This document shows positions 45,204-54,292 of a stretch of 64,000 bases of DNA, one piece after another. This DNA comes from Pseudomonadales bacterium (GTDB lineage: Bacteria; Pseudomonadota; Gammaproteobacteria; Pseudomonadales; IMCC2047), in the NCBI GenBank assembly GCA_024234615.1, contig JACKNY010000003.1, positions 558,001-622,000 on the forward strand, in the 5' to 3' direction. The notes beneath the pieces are model-generated. The model was not told where the DNA came from. It did no database searches and saw nothing but the letters and a program-made list of their open reading frames with translations. The position numbers were made by a program, and so were the translations under genes. Position 1 is the first letter of the stretch; each line of letters starts with the position of its first letter.

Positions 45204-45548
45204 CTACTTTTTATGACAGCTCCATGGTTCATGTTTGGCGTTGTCTTTTACGTTCTGATCGACAAAACGGTAATTGCTCTCTTTGTGCTGAGTCCACCAA
45301 TCGTGGCTCACTTCAAGCCCATGTTTCTTCATCACTTTTTCAACATCTTCAATACTTAACCTTGATGCGTCATAGGCCAAATCTAACCGGTAATGTTTTT
45401 CGTCGAAGGCAACCGAGTCCATCCCGTAAATCTCATCTATTTCAACGACCGCTGCTTGAATCTTTTCTGCGGATATATCTTCAATCTTCAAATGTCTTGT
45501 CACCAAATCGACTTCTGAAACACCCAGTCTGTGTTCTTTCTTCTTCAT
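45204..45548 (-). CDS. HMA-like small metal-region protein
   Basis: This 114-residue protein resembles an HMA (ferredoxin-like) domain without its CxxC metal site: RHLKIEDISAEKIQAAVVEI, LDLAYDASRLSIEDVEKVM, then HDWWTQHKESNYRFVDQNV. The tail HEPWSCHKK contains its only cysteine. Similar genes accompany copper ATPases. The start at 45548 has the AGGAG site; longer in-frame extension to 45638 lacks support. Role unknown, perhaps a chaperone-like partner. Confidence 0.65.
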   Translation of the reverse strand: MKKKEHRLGVSEVDLVTRHLKIEDISAEKIQAAVVEIDEIYGMDSVAFDEKHYRLDLAYDASRLSIEDVEKVMKKHGLEVSHDWWTQHKESNYRFVDQNVKDNAKHEPWSCHKK

Positions 45549-45638
45549 GACGGTACTCCTATTATTTCTAGTTGTTGCTGCAACTGATATAAGCCACTGA
45601 GTGGTGCGGGTACGAATTGCGCACCACTCAGAATTCAA

Positions 45639-46142
45639 TTAACGTTTATGCTTGTGCAGTTTCTTCTCTTGTGTGCTATGCGACTCCATTTGATCCATCA
45701 TCATTTCCATCATATCGATACGCTGTTGTAACGCCTCCGTTCGTTCATCCATATTCAGAGTTGGAGATGCTGTACCCTCTCCCATATCTTTTTTCATTTC
45801 ACTCATGGACTCCTTCATGGCTTTCATGCCCTGCTGCATGCTTTCCATATGTTTTTGCATCAATTGCGCGCGTTTTTTTGGATCGTTTTCTTTGGTTATC
45901 TGTGCCATGAGCTTATGCATCTCCTGCATATGTTCATGCATACCTCCCATCTTGCTGTGATCCATCTTGTCCATTTTTCCGTGGTCCATCTTGCCCATCT
46001 TGCTATGATCCATTTCTCCCATCTTCATTCCTTCCGGCATTTGGTGAGTTTGAGTCTTGCCTCCTTGTTGGTGCTCGCCAGCAGCGAAGACCGGGGCTGA
46101 GAGTGCGGTGGATATTACGATTGCTGTGACTAGTGTTTTCAT
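45639..46142 (-). CDS. Periplasmic Met/His-rich copper-binding protein
   Basis: This 167-residue protein has a signal peptide (MKTLVTAIVISTALSAPVFA) and a repeat-rich mature part built from units like MDHSKMG and MDHGKMD, which should bind copper with Met and His. A long helical region rich in Met, Lys and Glu follows. It is likely a periplasmic copper buffer. It lies 9 bases from the methyltransferase-like gene upstream. Confidence 0.75.
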   Translation of the reverse strand: MKTLVTAIVISTALSAPVFAAGEHQQGGKTQTHQMPEGMKMGEMDHSKMGKMDHGKMDKMDHSKMGGMHEHMQEMHKLMAQITKENDPKKRAQLMQKHMESMQQGMKAMKESMSEMKKDMGEGTASPTLNMDERTEALQQRIDMMEMMMDQMESHSTQEKKLHKHKR

Positions 46143-46151
46143 TGTCGCCTC

Positions 46152-46802
46152 CTAGGCGGTGGTGGTTGCATTAACGTTAAATTTTGGAATCCATGCAGGT
46201 GTAATCGCCATATAGGCACGGTATTGATCGCCGAACGCTGTCAGTGCTGCCTGCTCTTCCCGTTTTGCGAGACGTACATAGACCACTACCAAGATCGGAA
46301 ACATGACTAACGTTGGGATGGTTGGCCACTGAAGCAAAAACCCGAACATTATGACGATAAAGGCCAAATACTGAGGGTGGCGGCAACGCGCATACCAGCC
46401 GTTAGAAGCCAATGACCCCGCTTGTTGCGCCTTATGCAGCACATTCCATGCAGAGGAAAGCAAAAAGAAGCCAAGAATAATCAGGACATTACTGGCAATA
46501 TGTAGCGGATCCCAGTGAGGGTCACCCTCAAATCCTAATATCGTATGCAATAAATGGCCATTATTGTGCGCAAGAAAATCGATATCCGGATAGCGATCGG
46601 CAAGCCACCCTGAAAAGAAATATATGGTCAGGGGGAAGCCATACATTTCCGTAAAAAGCGCGACCACAAACGCGGAAAAAGCCCCAAGGCTGCGCCAATC
46701 GGACTTCGTTTTCGGTTTCACGAAGCTAAATGCAAAAAAGATAAATATTGCAGAATTTAATATCACCAGGGTCCAAAGACCGTAACCTGATTCGCCATGC
46801 AT
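46152..46802 (-). CDS. ICMT/PEMT-type membrane methyltransferase-like protein
   Basis: This 216-residue protein has about five hydrophobic segments. The C-terminal half has the SAM-binding pattern of isoprenylcysteine carboxyl methyltransferase-like enzymes, RCRHPQYLAFIVIMFGF, followed by AKREEQAAL. Substrates of bacterial members are mostly unknown. It is regularly found in copper-efflux clusters and here overlaps in spacing with its neighbours (9 and 11 bases). Confidence 0.78.
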   Translation of the reverse strand: MHGESGYGLWTLVILNSAIFIFFAFSFVKPKTKSDWRSLGAFSAFVVALFTEMYGFPLTIYFFSGWLADRYPDIDFLAHNNGHLLHTILGFEGDPHWDPLHIASNVLIILGFFLLSSAWNVLHKAQQAGSLASNGWYARCRHPQYLAFIVIMFGFLLQWPTIPTLVMFPILVVVYVRLAKREEQAALTAFGDQYRAYMAITPAWIPKFNVNATTTA

Positions 46803-46813
46803 AATTACTCTCC

Positions 46814-47107
46814 TTAATGCGGGTAGTGGCCCGAGTCTTTTTTGCCTTCTTCATAACCGCGCCGATAAGCTTCGCCTTCGGGCTCTTCCGGCTTGTGAAC
46901 ATCTTGTTGCTTATTCTTGCTATGCCCCCCGTGGCCTCCGTGCATAAAAATATGCATGAGAGGACAGAGCGCCAAGATTAAAAAAGGTAGCCATTGAAAT
47001 AAATGCTGTCGGTGCTCGATCAACAGAAAGTAGCTTGCGGCGCCAATCAACACTAAACAGGCTAAGCCGTTAGGCGTAATCCAAAACGAACCTTCTTTTT
47101 TAGTCAT
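46814..47107 (-). CDS. DUF2933 small membrane protein
   Basis: This 97-residue protein has one or two hydrophobic helices, then the pattern LCPLMHIFMHGGHGGH, which fits the DUF2933 family. The tail is charged and His-rich. Members occur in copper and heavy-metal clusters. The His/Met motif may hold metal at the membrane surface. Confidence 0.75.
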   Translation of the reverse strand: MTKKEGSFWITPNGLACLVLIGAASYFLLIEHRQHLFQWLPFLILALCPLMHIFMHGGHGGHSKNKQQDVHKPEEPEGEAYRRGYEEGKKDSGHYPH

Positions 47108-47131
47108 GACTCACCTCCAAATCAAAATAGA

Positions 47132-47485
47132 TTAATCTACCAAAAGAGTTCCTCGATACATTTGCATCTGGCAGCTAAACTCATACTCACCTTTCTCCAT
47201 CGCGGGTAAAGCAATGGATTTAAGTTGGTTCAGTGGCAGTTCTTCACTAATTTCAAAATCTGAAAATAACACCGTGCCCGCGCAGGGCGATGCATCTTTG
47301 CGTAAAAACTGAATGGTGGCTGGTTGTCCGGCAGGAAGTTTTATTCGCGATGGCTGATAGGTGCCATCCTCTACCGTCACAGTAATTGCGCCTTCACTAA
47401 CACTGACTTCACGCGGTTTATATAGCCAGAACCACCAGACGATTAGTGCTATCAGTAACAATCCGAGAATATTAATTATCATCAT
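47132..47485 (-). CDS. Membrane-anchored cupredoxin-domain protein
   Basis: This 117-residue protein has an N-terminal membrane anchor (about residues 2-22) and a cupredoxin-like beta-sandwich. The copper-binding site may be C68 in DASPCAGTV together with FSCQMQM, a late Cys-x-Met cluster. It is likely a periplasmic copper acceptor or electron carrier for the neighbouring ATPase. It lies 12 bases after the ATPase gene. Confidence 0.75.
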   Translation of the reverse strand: MMIINILGLLLIALIVWWFWLYKPREVSVSEGAITVTVEDGTYQPSRIKLPAGQPATIQFLRKDASPCAGTVLFSDFEISEELPLNQLKSIALPAMEKGEYEFSCQMQMYRGTLLVD

Positions 47486-47497
47486 AGCGAGAGCCTC

Positions 47498-49804
47498 TTA
47501 GTGTTCCTGCGCTTTAAAGAAACGCAATCGATTGGCGTTACTAACGACGGTGAGCGATGAAAAAGCCATCGCCGCTCCGGCGATCACAGGACTGAGCAAT
47601 AAGCCAAAGAACGGGTATAAAACACCAGCCGCAAAAGGCACCCCGGCGACGTTATAGATAAAGGCGCCAAACAGATTCTGTTTGATATTGCGCAGGGTTG
47701 CTTTACTGACGGCGATCGCATCGGCCAGGCCATGCAAGGAACCGCGCATCAGTGTAATATCGGCGCTCTCGATGGCAACATCTGTGCCCGTACCAATGGC
47801 AAAACCGACATTCGCCAACGCCAGCGCCGGGGCATCGTTAATACCGTCGCCAGTCATGCCAACAATTTCATTTTGCATTTGTAGCTGGGCGACCTTTTCG
47901 GCTTTTTGTTCGGGTAATACTTCGGCGAAGAACTCGGTAATCCCGACTTTTTTCGCCACCGCTTTTGCCGTCGCGCGGTTATCACCGGTCAGCATCACCA
48001 CGCGTATGCCATTTTTTTGTAAGCGTTTAATCGCTGAGATGGAGTCTTCCTTAATCGGATCAGAAACGGCGATAATTGCCGCCAACTCCCCATTCACCGC
48101 AAAATACATGGGGGTTTTGGCTTCTTCCGCCATGGTTTGAGCAACATTCACGTAGTCGTCTACGGCTATATTTTTATCGCGCATCAGCTTTTCATTACCA
48201 AACAGCAACTGCTGCTCACCGACGAAACCCTCTACGCCATGTCCGGCAATCGCCGAGAACTTTTCAACTTTATCCAGTGACAAGTTGCGTTCGTTGGCGG
48301 ACTCCACGATAGATACCGCCAAGGGATGCTCAGACCCTGCTTCCAAACTTGCCGCCAAACGCAGCACTTCATCTTCACTTTCAGCATGAGCAAGATGAAT
48401 ATTGGTGACTTTAGGTGAACCCAAAGTAATAGTGCCGGTTTTATCCAGTATCATGGCGGTGATTTTGGAGGAGGTTTGCAAGGCTTCACCATTACGAATC
48501 AGCACCCCCGCCTCGGCGGCTTTACCCACACCGACCATCACCGACATCGGTGTTGCTAACCCCAGCGCACAGGGACACGCAATAATTAACACTGTGGTGG
48601 CGGAAACGATGGCAAAGGCTACTGCCGGATCAGGGCCAAAATTCAGCCAAGTTAATGCACTCACCACCGCAATGATCATGACCACAGGGACAAAATAAGC
48701 AGAGATCACATCAGCCAAGCGGCCAATCGGTGGTTTCGAGTTCTGCGCACGTTTGACCATGCCGATGATTTGCGCCAGTGCTGTATCTTTACCCACGCGC
48801 GTGGCCTTAAACACGATTGAACCAGTTTTGTTAATGGTGCCGCCGACGACCTCATCATCCTGCTTCTTTTCGACCGGCATGGGTTCACCAGTTAGCATCG
48901 ATTCATCCACCGCGGTATGACCTTCGAGCACCACGCCATCAACCGGTATTCTTTCACCGGGCCGTACCCGCACCTTGTCATTCAGCAGCACCTGCTCGAT
49001 CAGGATATCAATCTCTTTATCATCACGAATGACCCGTGCGGTTTTCGCCTGCAGGCCGATTAAACGCTTGATCGCTTCGGAGGTTCTGCCGCGCGCTTTT
49101 ATTTCCAAAGCAAGACCCAGATCAATCAGGCCTATAATCATGGCGGTCGCTTCAAAGTACACATGCCGGGCCATCTCGGGAACAGCGTACGGAAAGAACA
49201 CCACCACCATGGAATAAAGCCAGGCAGTGCCGGTACCCAAGGCAATAAGCGTATCCATGTTCGCACTGTGATTCGCCAAGGATTTCCAGGCACCCACATA
49301 AAAGTGTTTGCCGGAAAAGAACATCACACCTAGAGTGATTAGCCCAACAACCAACCAAACCATGCGTTCTGTATTGGTGGTCACTGTCATTTCGCCAACA
49401 ATGACGCTATAGGCCATCAGAGGCACGCCCAATGTTAAGGCGATGGTCATTTCACGCATTAAGCGCTTGTAATAGGCCCAGTCGGCTTGCTCCTTTTCAT
49501 CCAATGAATCCTGCTCCGATCCATCCTCTTGTACTTTCGCGTTATAGCCTGCTTTTTCCACCGCTTTAATCAGGTCATCTGCATTCACCGCACCGATGAC
49601 TGTGGCGGTTCTCTGCGCAAAATTCATTTCGGCCTTCTCGACACCTGGCACATTGTTTAAGGCAGCTTCTATTTTTCCGACACAGCTGCCGCAGCTCGCC
49701 CCCTCAATGATTAACTCCTGACTCGCGGAACCCACCGGCGATTGCTGGTCGTCCTGATGGCCTTTGGCATGACTTGCCTGTTGATCCTGTGTTGAGTGAT
49801 TCAT
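47498..49804 (-). CDS. copA: Copper-exporting P1B-type ATPase
   Basis: This ATP-driven pump exports Cu(I) from the cytoplasm. It has about 768 residues: one N-terminal HMA domain with GASCGSCVGK, eight membrane helices with the CPCALGLATP metal site, the phosphorylation motif DKTGTIT, the SEHPLA nucleotide motif, and MTGDGINDAPAL. The C-terminal helices hold the Asn and Met residues of the Cu(I) class. ATG 49804 is chosen over the longer frame because AAAAGGG lies before it. The N-terminal Gln/His-rich stretch is before the HMA. It is the second gene after the MerR regulator. Confidence 0.95.
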   Translation of the reverse strand: MNHSTQDQQASHAKGHQDDQQSPVGSASQELIIEGASCGSCVGKIEAALNNVPGVEKAEMNFAQRTATVIGAVNADDLIKAVEKAGYNAKVQEDGSEQDSLDEKEQADWAYYKRLMREMTIALTLGVPLMAYSVIVGEMTVTTNTERMVWLVVGLITLGVMFFSGKHFYVGAWKSLANHSANMDTLIALGTGTAWLYSMVVVFFPYAVPEMARHVYFEATAMIIGLIDLGLALEIKARGRTSEAIKRLIGLQAKTARVIRDDKEIDILIEQVLLNDKVRVRPGERIPVDGVVLEGHTAVDESMLTGEPMPVEKKQDDEVVGGTINKTGSIVFKATRVGKDTALAQIIGMVKRAQNSKPPIGRLADVISAYFVPVVMIIAVVSALTWLNFGPDPAVAFAIVSATTVLIIACPCALGLATPMSVMVGVGKAAEAGVLIRNGEALQTSSKITAMILDKTGTITLGSPKVTNIHLAHAESEDEVLRLAASLEAGSEHPLAVSIVESANERNLSLDKVEKFSAIAGHGVEGFVGEQQLLFGNEKLMRDKNIAVDDYVNVAQTMAEEAKTPMYFAVNGELAAIIAVSDPIKEDSISAIKRLQKNGIRVVMLTGDNRATAKAVAKKVGITEFFAEVLPEQKAEKVAQLQMQNEIVGMTGDGINDAPALALANVGFAIGTGTDVAIESADITLMRGSLHGLADAIAVSKATLRNIKQNLFGAFIYNVAGVPFAAGVLYPFFGLLLSPVIAGAAMAFSSLTVVSNANRLRFFKAQEH

Positions 49805-49880
49805 AACGAAACCCTTTTCATTATTTGGTGGCAACAGCCGACAGGTTGATTACTATTTGCTTTATTAAATCGACAATACT

Positions 49881-50306
49881 TCATTGCCTGCCTCCTTTAT
49901 TTTTCGTAGGAAAGCTTTCAATCAAATGACAAATCATTTGCCCGGTTGGCGCTTGATCCGGTTTAGATTCCCAGTCTTTTACGGCCGCTTGCATGCGTGC
50001 TCTGAGCGCCTTCATTTCGGTAAATTTTTTCTCTGTTTCAGTCAGTCGTTGCTTAATAAGTTCTCGCACCACGGGGCATGCCGTATGGCCTGCTTTAGCT
50101 TCGTCGATAACCACCATGACGTCTTTCACCGAAAACCCCAGCTGCCGTGCAGCCAAAATAAAACTTAACCTTTGAGCATCTGATGTCGAATATTCTTTGT
50201 ACCCATTATTAAGGTTCTTTTTTGGCGCTAACAAACCCACACGAGTGTAATAGCGCACTGTGTCGGCGCTGATATCCAATGCATCGGCTAATTGATTGAC
50301 TCTCAT
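49881..50306 (-). CDS. MerR-family metal-responsive regulator
   Basis: This 141-residue protein has an N-terminal winged helix (LADALDISADTVRYYTRVGLL) and a long coiled-coil dimerisation helix. Metal-binding candidates are C77 (HTACPVV) and C128 in MICHLIE; the Cys pattern is not that of E. coli CueR (C112/C120), so metal selectivity is uncertain. It lies upstream of copA on the same strand, with a canonical MerR operator promoter just ahead. It probably regulates the whole copA train. Confidence 0.85.
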   Translation of the reverse strand: MRVNQLADALDISADTVRYYTRVGLLAPKKNLNNGYKEYSTSDAQRLSFILAARQLGFSVKDVMVVIDEAKAGHTACPVVRELIKQRLTETEKKFTEMKALRARMQAAVKDWESKPDQAPTGQMICHLIESFPTKNKGGRQ

Positions 50307-50357
50307 AAACGCCTCTCGTTTTCGGAATAAAACCTAGGACTACTCCACACACCCGAA

Positions 50358-50388
50358 AGCCTACACCTATGTCTAAGACACAGGTCAA
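50358..50388 (-). promoter_or_regulatory. MerR-type promoter with 19-bp spacer and operator
   Basis: On the minus strand a -35 TTGACC (50383-50388) and a -10 TAGGCT (50358-50363) are 19 bases apart. An imperfect palindrome ACCTATGTC/GACACAGGT (50365-50385, 8 of 9 arms paired) spans the spacer. This is the classical MerR architecture, 50-80 bases upstream of the merR start. Confidence 0.75.
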
Positions 50389-50547
50389 GCTGACTTTTGG
50401 CATTTGTGCAGCACCAGCTAAACAAGTAGTCTTTACCTCTTTGCCAACGGCTCCTCCAGACCCATAACCCCGACACTCGCCTTAGCGGTGAAGTTATATC
50501 CTTCGGGCCCTCAAAACTTCGCCTCAAAGTATTTTTGATTTTGATAA

Positions 50548-50581
50548 CTGCCCTGGGTAATTCAATTTACCCAGGGCAGTC
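50548..50581. terminator. 14-bp perfect hairpin after the cytochrome gene
   Basis: ACTGCCCTGGGTAA (50548-50561) and TTACCCAGGGCAGT (50568-50581) form a 14-bp stem with a 6-base loop, just past the stop of the minus-strand cytochrome gene. No good T-run follows on the minus strand, so it may terminate, shield an mRNA end or act as a boundary. Confidence 0.5.
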
Positions 50582-50590
50582 CTTCCACCT

Positions 50591-51217
50591 TTAGTCAGCG
50601 AACTGATCCTTGATATATTTCAACACGGTATCCATATCTGCCGAAGTTAAGGACGGATTGCCGCCTTTTGCCGGCATCGCCATCAAGCTTGCTGGGCTTT
50701 TAAACCCGTTGATGATATTGGCTAGCAGCTCTCCATCAGGCTTGCTCAACCTGCCGCGTTTATCAGTAAAGTCAGGCATGCCTGGCAGGCTTCCCTTGCC
50801 ATCGGCGCCATGACATGCGACACAGGTACTCTCATAGATACTTTTACCAGAACTCATTCCCGCAACACTACCAGTTGAATTTTTTACAGCAGCGATGCCA
50901 CTGACGTTTTCAGCTTTGGCATTAGAGCCCTGCAAAAAAGTGAGAATATCCCTGGTTTCTTGTCCGGTTAGACCACCTCGTACGCGCATATGAAATGCCG
51001 TGGTAATCCACTGATCATCACTGAGGTCAGTGGGACTTCGCATATTATGACAACGCGTACAGTTGTCCGCCCATGCCTTACTGCCTTTGGCGAAATCTCC
51101 TTTTTCAGGGTAGTCAAAAGCCAGAGCCCATTGTGAAAACATGGCCGCTAAGAGCACGGGTATTGCCTTCAAATATGAAGCATATGAGTTTTCGATCTTT
51201 AGTTTTTTCACAATCAT
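50591..51217 (-). CDS. Di-heme c-type cytochrome
   Basis: This exported protein has 208 residues with a signal segment and two CxxCH heme sites, CTRCH and CVACH. The second half is a class I cytochrome c domain with the later methionine in LMAMPAKGG. It is probably a periplasmic electron carrier. It lies 8 bases after the porin gene and is presumably co-transcribed with it. Its link with copper is by position only. Confidence 0.85.
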   Translation of the reverse strand: MIVKKLKIENSYASYLKAIPVLLAAMFSQWALAFDYPEKGDFAKGSKAWADNCTRCHNMRSPTDLSDDQWITTAFHMRVRGGLTGQETRDILTFLQGSNAKAENVSGIAAVKNSTGSVAGMSSGKSIYESTCVACHGADGKGSLPGMPDFTDKRGRLSKPDGELLANIINGFKSPASLMAMPAKGGNPSLTSADMDTVLKYIKDQFAD

Positions 51218-51225
51218 TCTCCTAG

Positions 51226-52479
51226 TTAAAATCCGTAACTCAGCTGTAACAACAATCGATCCTCGTTGGCAGAGGTGCCACTTAGGCCGTCGTTGAACTC
51301 ATAACTCAACTTGCCCATCACACTGCTCGCAAAGAGGTAGTTAATACCTAGCCCCCACTGTTGTTGATCATTGCTGTTATGTGGTGAATCAAAATCCGTA
51401 TAGCGCGTAACCAATTCCCAATTGGTATTTGGAATTCGGTATCCGGCTTGGGTATACCAGGTTTCCCATTCAGCGCCTTTAGAGGCGGCCGTGCCACTGC
51501 CGTTGTCATCGCCAATTTCAGTCTTGACATATTCACCGCGTAAGTTGAACGTTTTCCACTGCCAGTAGAAGTCGGCTCCGAACACGTCATAGTCACGAGC
51601 GGCTTCGTTTGCGAGCAAGGTGCTATCACCATCCTCAACGGAAGTGACTGTCGCCTTACCGCTGGCCGCTGACAGACCGAGCTCTAAGCCAGCGAAAGGA
51701 ATGATGCCAATCCGGCCACCATAGGTTTTTTCTCCGTCCCTATCCGCGCCAAATCCCTCAGCCTCGACACCATCAAGTTCGAACTCAATTTCCCCATCTT
51801 CTTCCTCCATTTCTGCTTTGAGTTCTGGACCATTGCTCACATAGAAGGCATAGCTAGTTCGTATACCGGCTATTGGGAAGCCGCCTCGCAGCTGAAACCC
51901 GACGTCAGAGACTGGCGCCGCACCGTCATGTCCGAATCCGGGCGGTGCTGAAGCCATTTTGTTAATCCATGAGGGGTGAAGATTTTGCCGAAACTGACCG
52001 ATAGGGCTGAGGAATTTACCACCGACCAAGGTCATATAGTCATTCATAAACCAATCGATCGTTAGATATTCCAGGGCAATATCTGTTTCACCGTCTTCCC
52101 CAACTTTCATCTCTAGTTCGGACTCTAACATCACCAAGTCCCTATATTGATAATGGAAGATCGGCGCAAAGGTGCCCGCATTAAAACTACCATCCTTCGA
52201 TTCTGTGTCCGTGTAGCCCACATCGGCATAACCTGCCATATGTATCAGCGTATCGGGTTGTCGCCATTCACTAGCGACAGCAACTTCCTGCCTCACCGCC
52301 TGGACCTCCTCTTTACTGGCGCTTTGCTGTAGTTGCCGTTTAAGCTCGTTCATTTCTTTCTGCATCATTTCGAGACGCTGACTTAATGCCTCGACACTGG
52401 TATCAGCAGCTATAGTCATAGCACTGACAGTTGCTAACGTTCCACAGGTAATAACCTGCACTAATTTCTTAATTTTCAT
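51226..52479 (-). CDS. Outer-membrane porin-like protein
   Basis: This 417-residue protein has a signal peptide, a short coiled coil (about residues 27-60, ALSQRLEMMQKEMNELKRQL), and a beta-barrel that ends with a terminal phenylalanine (LLLQLSYGF), a sign of outer-membrane insertion. The pattern resembles DcaP or phosphate-selective porins but I cannot name the substrate. It heads a two-gene unit with the cytochrome. Confidence 0.78.
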   Translation of the reverse strand: MKIKKLVQVITCGTLATVSAMTIAADTSVEALSQRLEMMQKEMNELKRQLQQSASKEEVQAVRQEVAVASEWRQPDTLIHMAGYADVGYTDTESKDGSFNAGTFAPIFHYQYRDLVMLESELEMKVGEDGETDIALEYLTIDWFMNDYMTLVGGKFLSPIGQFRQNLHPSWINKMASAPPGFGHDGAAPVSDVGFQLRGGFPIAGIRTSYAFYVSNGPELKAEMEEEDGEIEFELDGVEAEGFGADRDGEKTYGGRIGIIPFAGLELGLSAASGKATVTSVEDGDSTLLANEAARDYDVFGADFYWQWKTFNLRGEYVKTEIGDDNGSGTAASKGAEWETWYTQAGYRIPNTNWELVTRYTDFDSPHNSNDQQQWGLGINYLFASSVMGKLSYEFNDGLSGTSANEDRLLLQLSYGF

Positions 52480-52707
52480 GTTGACTCTCCATTGGGCTGC
52501 ACCGGGTAAAGCGCACCGCGTTGCATCAAAATCAACTCGTTATCTCTGTATTTATCTCGCACCACGTCTTTTAAAGACCATCGATACTCGCATTACAGGC
52601 GATAAAGGTTTTTGGCTAAGTCCTAGACCCAGACATTAAGGTCTAGATGGATAGATTTACCTTAAGGGAATCCGAAATTTCAGGCGCAGTAACGCCACTT
52701 CGGAAAA

Positions 52708-53127
52708 TCAGGAAAGATTAGGGGGGTGGTATATAGACGAAAGTATACCGAGCACTAGATGTTCAGCATTGCCAACAATGGGCGTACTGATTTGTTGCTC
52801 AGCAAATTTGATGACTTGATGATTAAGTGAAGCCGCGCAAACGCCACAGCAGTTACCAGCACTGAGACAGTCATTTTCACAATCATTATTAGCATGAGAA
52901 GTTAAGTGATCAGTTGAACCATTTTCTTGATGATGTGCACTACCGGTTTCATTACCAGCTTTTTTACCATGGTGACTAGTATGCTCATCCACGTGTGCCG
53001 CTGGATCAACGTTAAAAGTTACTATGGTATCTGATCCATGGTTGGCCATTTTGACAGGCATAGACATTACCAGCGGTTGAAATATCAACCCCCAAATAAC
53101 GAGTACTATGCCTACCAAGCGAATCAC
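52708..53127 (-). CDS. CopL-like His/Cys-rich exported protein
   Basis: This 139-residue protein has an N-terminal hydrophobic signal, many His residues (EHTSHHGKK, SAHHQENGSTDHLTSH), a Cys cluster CCGVCA, and ends YHPPNLS. The overall plan (His region, Cys cluster, C-terminal PP) resembles CopL, the regulatory leader protein of some cop operons. It may sense or buffer copper. It stands alone between the cytochrome and porin transcripts. Confidence 0.6.
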   Translation of the reverse strand: MIRLVGIVLVIWGLIFQPLVMSMPVKMANHGSDTIVTFNVDPAAHVDEHTSHHGKKAGNETGSAHHQENGSTDHLTSHANNDCENDCLSAGNCCGVCAASLNHQVIKFAEQQISTPIVGNAEHLVLGILSSIYHPPNLS

Positions 53128-53546
53128 AATGGCTCCTTTTTGCTTAATCGCAAATTAGACTGTGAACTTTCTAACGACCAATATTGAGTGTGAATGCCAT
53201 TAATAATCACAGCTCTACGATTGATAACTCTATTAAATAAATTGAGCAACTGAGTTGACCCAAATCAATATTACAGGGTAATAAATTTACCCAATTTTGG
53301 GGTATACCACTAAGTGAGTATATTTTTATTTCAAGCAAATCGCTAAATATCATGCAGTTAAATAACGACTTCGCCTTGCTCCATAATATTTACTGCTCAA
53401 CCACTTTTTGGTGGTAGTTGGCGGAAATGGGACACTATTTGATGAATCGGTACTCAAAAAAACACCTCGAAGATCAGTATTGAGCAACCTACAAAAATTA
53501 ACTCTCTGTGATTGCTAACGGAGAATCCACCGCTAAGTTAACTTCA
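53128..53546. other. 419-bp gap between the copper transcripts
   Basis: No gene is accepted here. It contains the inverted repeat GGGTAA-TAAAT-TTACCC (53276-53292), a likely operator, near a TTGACC (53255-53260). The region separates the copA/copB operon end from the CopL-like gene. Confidence 0.5.
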
Positions 53547-54221
53547 TTAATGACTATGATGCTCGCCGGTTTTATGCTCATGCTGCGAGTTCACTTCCAG
53601 TTGCTGCTGCACACTAGGCTCAGACACGGCGCTCTCAACGGATCTAGTCTTAGCTTCGTTGTCTTGGTTACCATTGCCTGCATCAGGAATATCAGTAGTG
53701 TGATGCCCCATTCCCCGCGCTCGCTCAAGCAGACTTTCATACTTGGTTTGGTCAAGTTTTGGCAATTGGGTCATCAACGCAACCACAGGCCATAGTGCCG
53801 CATCATCATGTGTCGCTCCCCAGGCCGGCATGCCGGTCATTTTAATGCCATTTTTGACCACCCAGAATAGCTCTGCGGCGCTAAGATGTTGCGCTGATTT
53901 TTGCAAATCTGGCGCTGGCGGATTCAAACCCTGTCCCATCGCGTCAGGCTGCTTGCCAGGTGCTCCATGGCAAGCAATACACATGGCATCGAAATCGTTG
54001 ACACCGGCAAGAATCAGTTCTTCTTGCTCCAAGTCAGGCACCGTAATCCCTTTGGCCCTTCGCTCCACTGAGGCGTGCATGGTTGTGGACACTGCCCACT
54101 TCGTAATGGCGGCATGCGGTACTGATGCGCTAACATCAAACAGTCCCGAGTAAATAAAGAAAACAACGCCCGTCAGGCCCAGTATTGCGGTGACACATAA
54201 GCTAATAAATAATTTTTTCAT
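53547..54221 (-). CDS. Membrane-anchored c-type cytochrome with His tail
   Basis: This 224-residue protein has an uncleaved N-terminal anchor (FISLCVTAILGLTGVVFFIY), a single class I heme motif CIACH with PAWG region downstream, and a His-rich tail (HEHKTGEHHSH). It is the last gene of the copA/copB operon. A cytochrome here may take electrons from copper oxidation in the periplasm; this is inference. Confidence 0.82.
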   Translation of the reverse strand: MKKLFISLCVTAILGLTGVVFFIYSGLFDVSASVPHAAITKWAVSTTMHASVERRAKGITVPDLEQEELILAGVNDFDAMCIACHGAPGKQPDAMGQGLNPPAPDLQKSAQHLSAAELFWVVKNGIKMTGMPAWGATHDDAALWPVVALMTQLPKLDQTKYESLLERARGMGHHTTDIPDAGNGNQDNEAKTRSVESAVSEPSVQQQLEVNSQHEHKTGEHHSH

Positions 54222-54292
54222 CGATCATCCTTACACGTTTATCTTGGTCTAGTCTGTTTTGAACCGAAATTGGTTAGCTTTGCCGCTGAGGA

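Noticed and set aside
45111..45359. Hydrophobic plus-strand frame of 82 codons
   Set aside because: It runs antisense to the HMA-like gene, whose frame has a ribosome site and family-like sequence.
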